From the NCBI GenBank assembly GCA_035578175.1, contig JAQMRL010000011.1, positions 3,297,501 to 3,361,500 of the forward strand: a DNA stretch of 64,000 bases, read 5' to 3'. The stretch is from Catonia carolina (Eukaryota > Arthropoda > Insecta > Hemiptera > Achilidae). The notes under the pieces are model-generated. The model was not told where the DNA came from, made no database searches, and saw only the letters and a list, made by a program, of their open reading frames with translations. A program made the translations under genes and the position numbers. Below are positions 57,310 through 64,000 of the stretch, one piece after another. Every line of letters begins with the position of its first letter. Within the stretch, counting starts at the first letter, position 1.

Positions 57310-58195
57310 AATCAACGAGTGAACGAAGACTAGCCATTTGTCCGAAAAACAATAAATTACAAGTATTAAAACGCATACTATGTGTTTATGTGTTCTCAGT
57401 TTTATTGTACGGAGTTGAGGCCTGGACTCTGACAGAGGCAACGATCAACAAAGTGAAAGAGTTCGAATTTTGACTGTATATGAGAATTCTGAGAATATCC
57501 TGGACGCAGAAAATTACTAATGCGGAAGTGCTAGAGTGGACGCTAAATAAGCTTGCCGGTTTTCTGAAATGCGCAGAAGGTTTATTTTGGTAATGGCACG
57601 CTCGGATGCCTGAGCGAGTGGTGGGGGGGGGGGGGTCAGTGCTTTACTAATTGTAATCAGAGTCACGTCGCTCTCGCAATGTTAGATATATTTTATCACC
57701 TAACCTGAAAACTTTAATATGTAATGTATTATATGTGATAGGCGTTAATTGTTTTATACAATGTTTACAATTGAATCGCTAATAGATGATAATACATTGT
57801 TCAGCGGTTTTGATTTAATTGGCAGTTCGGTACTAAGACACGAAATTTACTGACTGAATCCGAAGTGTTTGCGCAGCTACACCGGCAAGCTTATTTGGCG
57901 TCCATTCTATGTCGAATGTACAAGGCAGCGTAATTGGTCAGATAGCGAAGGTGGAAAATTTGCAATATATCAGTCATATCATGCGGGATGAGCTTCGGTA
58001 TGAATTGCTCCAACACATTCTGCAAGGCAAAATCGACAGTAGAAGTGGACCAGAACGCAGAAGAATTTCATGGATGACCAACTTGAGAGTATGGTTTAAC
58101 AAAAGCTAAGAAGAACCGTTTCGTGTAGCTAACAATAAAGCAAGCATCGCCATGATGGTCGCCAACCTTCGGAACGGAGAGACACCCTGAAAAAA
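57310..58195 (+). pseudogene. RTE-like LINE fragment split by a MITE
   Basis: The left part reads LKRILCVYVFSVLLYGVEAW, TLTEATINKVKEFEF, a stop, ILRISWTQKITNAEVL. After the MITE (57534-57907) it continues LQYISHIMRDELRYELLQHI, RRRISWMTNLRVWFNKS, a stop, then IAMMVANLRNG to a TGA at 58188-58190. It is the same family and layout as 13924-14709 and 35515-35756. Only the domain after the RT active site is present. Two internal stops make it dead. Confidence 0.87.
57534..57907. mobile_element. 374-bp MITE with 27-bp inverted repeats and TA duplication
   Basis: Terminal repeats: GAGTGGACGCTAAATAAGCT (left) and GAATGGACGCCAAATAAGCT (right, minus strand), both continuing TGCCGGT; 25 of 27 positions match. 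TA flanks both ends (57532-57533, 57908-57909). No frame; a G run of about 14 lies at 57617-57630. TA target and lack of coding capacity point to a Tc1/mariner-superfamily MITE. It interrupts an RTE-like LINE at a codon that is continuous in relatives. Confidence 0.93.
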
Positions 58196-59157
58196 AGAAA
58201 ACTCATATAAAAGTACTAATTTTAAAACACCATCGTTCGTCCAGCTGGTTTGTCACAATATGTATTGTATCATGGAGAGTTGGTGATAGTACGTAAAAAT
58301 TCAGGTCGGAATTATTGTAAAATTTCTTACATTACATACCTGCTGTTGGTGGCTGTTCTCCTTAACTGGATCTTATAAATTCATAAGCGTTTAAATACAA
58401 TTTTTTTCATTAATGGTACCACTTTTGAAAAGAGTTTAAGTGATTTTAAATGCTACAATTTTTTGTGTGAATAAGTGTAGAACGTAAATATATCTTTCTA
58501 ATCCAGTTGTTTCTTTTTCAATGTCAACAAGTAATGATTATTGTTACTATTGTTTCAAATTTTAGTTCTTCTAACAGTGTGCAATTTATTCTTGTATTTA
58601 CTGTTGGGGTTAATGCTACTTGTAGCTACTTGAGCAAATTAATATTTAATGTGACATTACAATATTATAGTAGTACACATATGTTAGTGAAATTTGTAAT
58701 AGGTACTAGATTTAAGGGAACATTACGTACGAGCACAAATACCGTGAGTTGAAATCCTTTAATGTATTGAACTAGAGCAGACTAATTCCCAGAAATGCCT
58801 GTCATTTTCGTAAAATGATTGACTAGCCGAATTTCCCAATGGAGATTATATCCATTCTGAACTTAGCACTCAGTTCGAGGCGTGCTAACATTAGTTGATT
58901 ATAAACAGGTGTACTATTATTATACAATACTAGCGGTTTGTATAAACCCAATCCATTTGTTTAATATGGTTCATAAATTTAACGTGTTGTAATATCTCAA
59001 GTAGAAATGTCAGTTGTGAAATTCTAATCAATACAGTCGACTACTATATGAATCTGTACCTTGAAACATCTCTAAGAATCAAACCATAAACAATAACTTT
59101 ACTAACCCAAATGGAACTGCATTGAAGTCGGTAAAGTTTTGGAGAAATGTAGTGGTG
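58196..59157. other. AT-rich DNA with no recognised gene
   Basis: An 81-codon plus-strand frame (58507-58752) has no recognisable domain. Confidence 0.5.
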
Positions 59158-59802
59158 ACAGACATATAACAGAAAAATACAGTAAAAAATTATCTATGCC
59201 TATGCGCCAACTTAAGTTTGAGTACCAGTTCCCCTTCTAACTGCCTGTTTGTAATAGTGGGAGCAATGTCAGCGATTCTCTTACATGCAGCTGCTGAACA
59301 ACTGGACCGGCAGTAGGGGAATAGTATCGATGCACAGTAGTGGGAGAGGGTAAACACAAGCAGAGCAAGTCACTTCGTTAAAAATTGTAAAATAAATAGT
59401 TACAGATAACCTCTACTCTTAACGCACACACTTTCTCCGTTCCGCCGTGGGTAAAAAAGTAAAAACGTAACAAGTAAAAAAGTAAAAAAACAGACATATA
59501 ACAGAAAAATATAGTAAAAAATTATCTATGCCTATGCGCCAACTTAAGTTTGAGTATCAGTTCCCCTTCTAACTGCCTGTTTGTAATAGTGGGAGCAATG
59601 TCAGCGATTCTCTTACATGCAGCTGCTGAACAACTGGACCGGCAGTAGGGGAATAGTATCGATGTACAGTAGTGGGAAAGGGTAAACAATATAAGCAGAG
59701 CAAGTCACTTTGTTAAATATTGTAAAATAAATAGTTACAGATAACCTCTACTCTTAATGCACACACTTTCTCCGTTCCGCCGTGGGTAAAAAAGTAAAAA
59801 CG
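59158..59802 (+). repeat. Repeat E tandem pair (332-bp period)
   Basis: Units 59158-59489 and 59490-59802 are nearly identical: ACAGACATATAACAGAAAAA, TATGCGCCAACTTAAG, CAACTGGACCGGCAGTAGGG, TAAAATAAATAGTTACAG, CCGTTCCGCCGTGGGTAAAA. High identity means a recent duplication. There is no frame and no tRNA box. Slippage-prone GTAAAAAA words sit at the junction. Confidence 0.92.
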
Positions 59803-59944
59803 TTCAATCATGGTTACGAGTGTGTAAAATAGTTGGAAAATATCTGTGCTGTTGAAATCTCTTCGTCTTTTCCATGTACTATATTATTGTACGTATTAAA
59901 AACATCGTTCGATCGTTCATTACTTTAAAATTTGTGATACGCCG

Positions 59945-60135
59945 TTTTTTTTTTATTTATTTAACGTCGCATCAACTGCAATGGTCATTAGCGTTGACTT
60001 TGGGGTGTAACTTCGTACAATGCAGGATGAAATGATTTTTTGTAACATATGAAAATATGCCGTGCCTGAGTGGGATTCGAACCCAGGACCGCGTGATGAG
60101 AGGCGAGCACGTTACCAACTACGCCAATGCGACCG
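59945..60135 (-). repeat. tRNA-derived SINE (SINE-1 group), well preserved
   Basis: Minus strand: A box (TTGGCGTAGTTGG), B box (GGTTCGAATCC, 60073-60083), body, then CTAATGACCATTGCAGTTG and ATGCGACGTTAAATAAAT with an A tail (T run 59945-59954). A CCGTTTTTT word at both edges may be the target-site duplication. Confidence 0.85.
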
Positions 60136-60514
60136 TTTTTTAATCTTTTCATTTCATTTTCCAAATAATATCTTGTCATGTGGTTTTAAATAAATGGAAT
60201 AATTTTTTAACACAAATTTTTTAATGCAATAAATTGAAAATATCGTGTTAAATCAATATCTGCAATTATTATTTCAATAATATAACTTTTTTATATAAAA
60301 AATACTTTTCTAAAATAAAATAACTTACTTTATATTAGTAATATTATTGATTATAAAATTACAATTTTTTAAGCACGGGTAATTATTTAAGTTTTTGTTT
60401 TCTTAAACAAGTAAATTTAATGATAAAAATATACACACGCATACCAAAGTTTGTTTCTTACAAATTAAAAATATTTTGTGGTTGCTTAGTTATGTTAGCG
60501 TATCTAATTTTAAC
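60136..60514. other. AT-rich DNA with no recognised feature
   Basis: Nothing recognised. Confidence 0.5.
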
Positions 60515-60900
60515 TGTAACAGAACAACATAGTAAAAAAATTTCGTATGTGCATGCACTAACTAAAGACTGAGGAAGAGTTCCCCTTCTAACTCCCTCTT
60601 TGTAATAGTTGGAGCAGTGTCAGCGACAATTAACAGCTGGATCGACAGTAGGGGAATAGTGTCGATTCACAGGAGTGGGAGAGGCGAAAACAGACTAGTA
60701 GAGCAAGCCACGCCTTCAATTTTTTTTTAAATTTTAAAATAAATACCTATTTTATTAATTGTTGTATTTCCATTTGTAACATTTTTTTCAATTCCCACCA
60801 AATAACCTCTATCGGATTTTAATACAGGTGATAGGGTGACCTTAATACTTAATGAACTTTTTCTTTTTCCGCGGACTGCAAGATCGAGTTAAGAGTAAAA
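60515..60900 (+). repeat. Repeat E, diverged third copy
   Basis: It shares TTCCCCTTCTAACT, TTTGTAATAGT.GGAGCA.TG, GACAGTAGGGGAATAGT and TAAAATAAATA in the same order as the tandem pair. The 3' part is extended and eroded. Confidence 0.75.
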
Positions 60901-60993
60901 AAATAGCCGTATTTCCTTCATGGAACTGAATTTTGTACGTGAATATTCTGGATTTTTGATTCCGTGTATTTAAATTTTTGTTATAAGATATAT

Positions 60994-61955
60994 TTTCACT
61001 TTCTCTTGCCTATATGAAATAGGATGGAAATTATTGTTTTCGTTTCGATTTTTTTAAATCGAGTTTACACCGGATCTACACGTTTTCTGACCCCCTGAAC
61101 CCAAAAACATGTTTTTAGCGATTGATCTTTCTGTCTGTGTGTCGTGTGTGTGCGTGCGCGCGCGCGCGTGTTTATGAACATAATATCTTAAGATCGGAAC
61201 ATTGTACGAACTTGAAACTTGAAACTTTAGTTAAATACCACTAGAGGACCCGACACGAACATTTTCATCAAAATTGGTCAACCGGAAGTAGTAGTTTATT
61301 TGTGTAATTTTTTACATTTTAGCATTTTTCTCAAAAACGGCTTTTTTTTGAAAACGCTTAATTTACTAAATTTTTATGCTCTACAAGATAGGGTAGGGGC
61401 GCCATGTCTGCTAAAATTCTTGGGAGGTTGTTTTCTCGTAAAAAAATAGGTTTTTAAGATTGCGACTTTAATATGCATTTAACGCAAAAATTTAAACGAT
61501 AAACGTTGTAGAGGATTTAAAATCCTAAAACTTTTAATTCAACCATTTTTTCGTACAACGCTTAGTTTAGCGGTAAATAGCGATTTTCTATTTGTTTTCT
61601 CACGAAAACGTGTAAAAAAATCGATTTTTTACGATTTCAGCCTTAGGATGCATTTTGCGATAACAGTGTAGACTATATAATAAAATTTATAGGGAATTTA
61701 AATATCTACAACTTTTATTTAAAGCGTTTTTCTGTACAGAGCCTAATTTGGCGTGAAAGAGAGAGATTTTCCGTATTTTTATGCCAAACTGAGGTTGCGT
61801 TTCGTTTTGCATCTTTCACTCATGATTAAAATTAGGTTATGTTTATTAAGGTTAATTTTTTTTGTTTGTTTCTAATTTTTTATTACTAATGTTAGGTTAT
61901 ATTGTTAATTATTTGTGCTGGCAAGAGAAAGTTGTGTGAGTGTTTCACACCAGAT
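60994..61955 (+). repeat. Repeat B, copy 13 (best full-length example)
   Basis: The inner termini are a perfect 13-bp inverted repeat: ACTTTCTCTTGCC (60998-61010) and GGCAAGAGAAAGT (61920-61932). Order: 5' end, GTCTGT then TG/CG run (61131-61170), core with GGTCAACCGGAAGTAGTAG, unit 1 (about 61455-61630), unit 2 (about 61631-61800), TTAGGTTATATTGTTAATTA and the 3' hairpin GTGTGAGTGTTTCACAC followed by CAGATTTTTT. There is no reading frame over its length. Confidence 0.92.
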
Positions 61956-62984
61956 TTTTTAAAAATTAAATTTACAGTTTAATTAACTAATTAATTACTT
62001 TAAATGAGTGTTAAAACAACAGGATACCGCAGTCTTGTTAAATGACAGTTTTAATACTGAATACTCCCTATCGTAATTAAAACAGACATGAATTTTGTGT
62101 AAAGCGCCTTAATAGGAAGTATCATTATATAAATTGTAATGTGTAATTTTTTTTAATAAAAATGGGTGTTTCTCATTCATAGGGACGGTATCAAAAGAGC
62201 ACGAATTAGTATTTTTTCTTTTTAATTTTGTATCTTTTTTAATTTTATGTTCAACGCCAAATGTTAAAGACTTCTTTAGAAAAAGTAACACATTCTGACT
62301 GCGTGAAACGGGTATAGGTTCGCTTCATACAGAAATTTTATTTCCCTTTGATAATGTATTTGTATGAGATATTTTCAATTACGGTTCGGAACGAAAATTC
62401 GGATTATTTTTTGTGAAGATATGAGATGAAGGTAGTTGAATTGAAAAGGATAAAAGCTTTCGTGTCATAATAATGTTTAAAAATAGGGGTGTTGCTGTTT
62501 TAATGGATCATCTTTTTATCAAATAATATAATTTATGTTTCATTTAAAAGTAAGTTATATTCAGGAAAATACACGCTTTTCATGTTTAGGCACTCTACCT
62601 TATCATCCGGTAGAAAATGAAATATTTAAATGAATTAAGACTTTTACATAACTTATCGTTTTCGAATTTTTTAAGTTTCACATTTAAAGACTGGTTTAAA
62701 ATATTTCAGTATGCTAAATCGTTATGTTTCAAATTATTTTAAATGACAGAAACTGCAAATGTCGAGATCAAATTTTAGGTTTTTGTTTTGTATGATTTAT
62801 TATTTATGCTATTATTTAAGACACTTAAGTGTTTATCATACCTTTGTAAGCTTTAACGTCTAGCATTACAAACACTTCCCTAATTTTACAACGTTGCCGC
62901 GTTTACGGATAAATAAAATTAATGTTATAAGGTTATCATACATTAAACAAAATAAACTACATAAGCAACTAAAAATCAAAATGG
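61956..62984. other. AT-rich DNA with no recognised gene
   Basis: Nothing recognised. Confidence 0.5.
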
Positions 62985-63621
62985 AACTACAAAGTGATTT
63001 GTTAGTCGTGTTACCCAATATTGTAAATATCTGGTAATTTTTTTCTAAGAAAGGGAAATTTAGTTTTGTGATACGAAGTTTTCCCCCTACTCAACCCTAC
63101 TGAACCGGCATAGATACGGCAGTGTGAGTTGATTCTCCTTTAGCTGTGTAAAATTTTGTGCCGTTTCCGGTCGTGTTATGAACAGATTGTCTTCTGCTCT
63201 AGAAAAACGGGTTTTCATTCTTGAAAAATATTTTCCTACAAAATCGTACGCGAGTATAAAAGAATCATTTCGAATTTAATTTTTTGGTGTTTTCCATCAA
63301 AACAAATGTCAATTTCTAGGCTAACAAACAGATTTCGAGAGACAGTTAGTGTTTTTACATTCTCTAAAACGTAATCTGTCAGGGAAGTGGTCGACCATTT
63401 CATTTTCTGTCGCAAACACTACCTGTATCTCGAAATCGGTTTGTTAAACTTAGAAATTTACATTTTTTCTGGTGAAGAAACACCAAAAAATTTAATTTGA
63501 AATGATTCTTTTACACTCGCGTACGATTTCGTAGTAAAATATTCTTCAAAAATGAAAACCCTTCGTTCAACGGGAGACGGGACAAAATTTTACACAGCTC
63601 AAGGAGAATCAATTCACACTG

Positions 63622-63669
<48 letters not shown>

Positions 63670-63805
63670 ACAGTATATCGGTTGAGTAGGACTACCAACT
63701 GCGTGTCACAAAACAAAATTTTCCTTTCGTAGAAAAAATTACCAGACATTAACAATTTAGTAACAGGACTAAAATATCACGCTGTATAATACATTTGTAG
63801 ATTCA
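62985..63805. mobile_element. Nearly loopless long palindrome (foldback element, about 820 bp)
   Basis: The arms pair from the outside (CTGGTAATTTTTTTCTAAGA at 63031 against CTGGTAATTTTTTCTACGAA on the minus strand near 63745) to the centre TGGTCGACCA (63388-63397). Inner matches include AAATCGTACGCGAGT, AAAAGAATCATTTC, TTTTTTGGTGTTT and ACAAAC.GATTTCGAGA. Differences are a TA run (63624-63660) in the right arm and about 18 extra bases near the centre of the left arm. No frame. Any transcript would fold into a hairpin of about 400 bp. Confidence 0.87.
63624..63672. repeat. (TA)n-(TATG)n microsatellite
   Basis: It lies in the right arm of the palindrome; the left arm has CATAGATACGG there instead. 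Confidence 0.95.
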
Positions 63806-64000
63806 TATTGTCGTTCAATTTGTTCATTGGTTGTGTGAGTGAGGTAACTAACTACTTTAATCTTTAAGCTCACAATGATATGACGTGTAGTATTTATTGT
63901 AGCAGAGTAGGGAAACTTATCTGAGTATGAGATACTATAAAATCTCAAGAATAAGGTAAAGAAAAAAACTATGTTTTTACTTTGACGAGCTAAAGACTGC

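Noticed and set aside
60994..61955. Repeat B as a Helitron
   Set aside because: A 3' hairpin is present, but there is no 5' TC with a consistent CTRR end, and the 13-bp inverted repeat is atypical; left unclassified.

Overview
The window is AT-rich eukaryotic nuclear DNA, almost certainly from an insect. The evidence is the set of mobile-element families: RTE-like and Jockey-like LINEs, mariner and pogo/Tigger DNA transposons, tRNA-derived SINEs and Gypsy-type solo LTRs. A hemipteran-like or other large-genome insect is my best guess, but the sequence does not settle the order. I found no convincing host protein-coding gene, no rRNA gene and no functional tRNA gene. All recognisable coding sequence belongs to transposons, and nearly all of it is broken.

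Two anonymous repeat families dominate. Repeat A is about 390 bp, with eight recognisable copies and one remnant. It ends in a small hairpin, the motif TGATGACC and a CAA-type tail. Repeat B is about 0.95 kb, with 13 copies plus two partial tandem units. Its best-preserved copy is bounded by a perfect 13-bp inverted repeat. It contains two diverged tandem units of about 180 bp and a built-in TG/CG microsatellite. Smaller families are three tRNA-type SINE groups, a 0.7-kb repeat F (two copies), a 0.33-kb repeat E (tandem pair plus one diverged copy), and two long foldback (inverted-repeat) elements near the ends of the window.

Layout. 0-7 kb: SINE, foldback element, LINE tail fused to a repeat A copy, the best-preserved LINE reading frame (4631-5509) and a complete but internally deleted pogo/Tigger element (5560-6600). 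7-12.3 kb: Jockey tail, repeat A, mariner fragment, SINE-3 and two decayed LINEs. 13.7-16.8 kb: a mariner element split by an RTE-like LINE, with a duplicated right end. 18.5-19.3 kb: solo LTR. 20-32.5 kb: dense repeat A and B copies with nested LINE, LTR and unknown insertions. 34-36.3 kb: nested LINE fragments and a GC-richer unidentified block. 38-39.2 kb: DDE transposase pseudogene and a common arthropod repeat. 40-55.5 kb: repeat A, B and F copies with Jockey and SINE insertions. 57.3-58.2 kb: RTE-like LINE split by a 374-bp MITE. 59-64 kb: tandem repeat E, SINE, a full repeat B and a nearly loopless 0.8-kb palindrome.

Nothing forms an operon or pathway. The interest lies in the stratigraphy: about ten element-in-element insertions, several with clear target-site duplications, give a relative order of activity. 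It also lies in the undescribed structured repeats (A, B, foldback elements) whose mobilisation can only be inferred.
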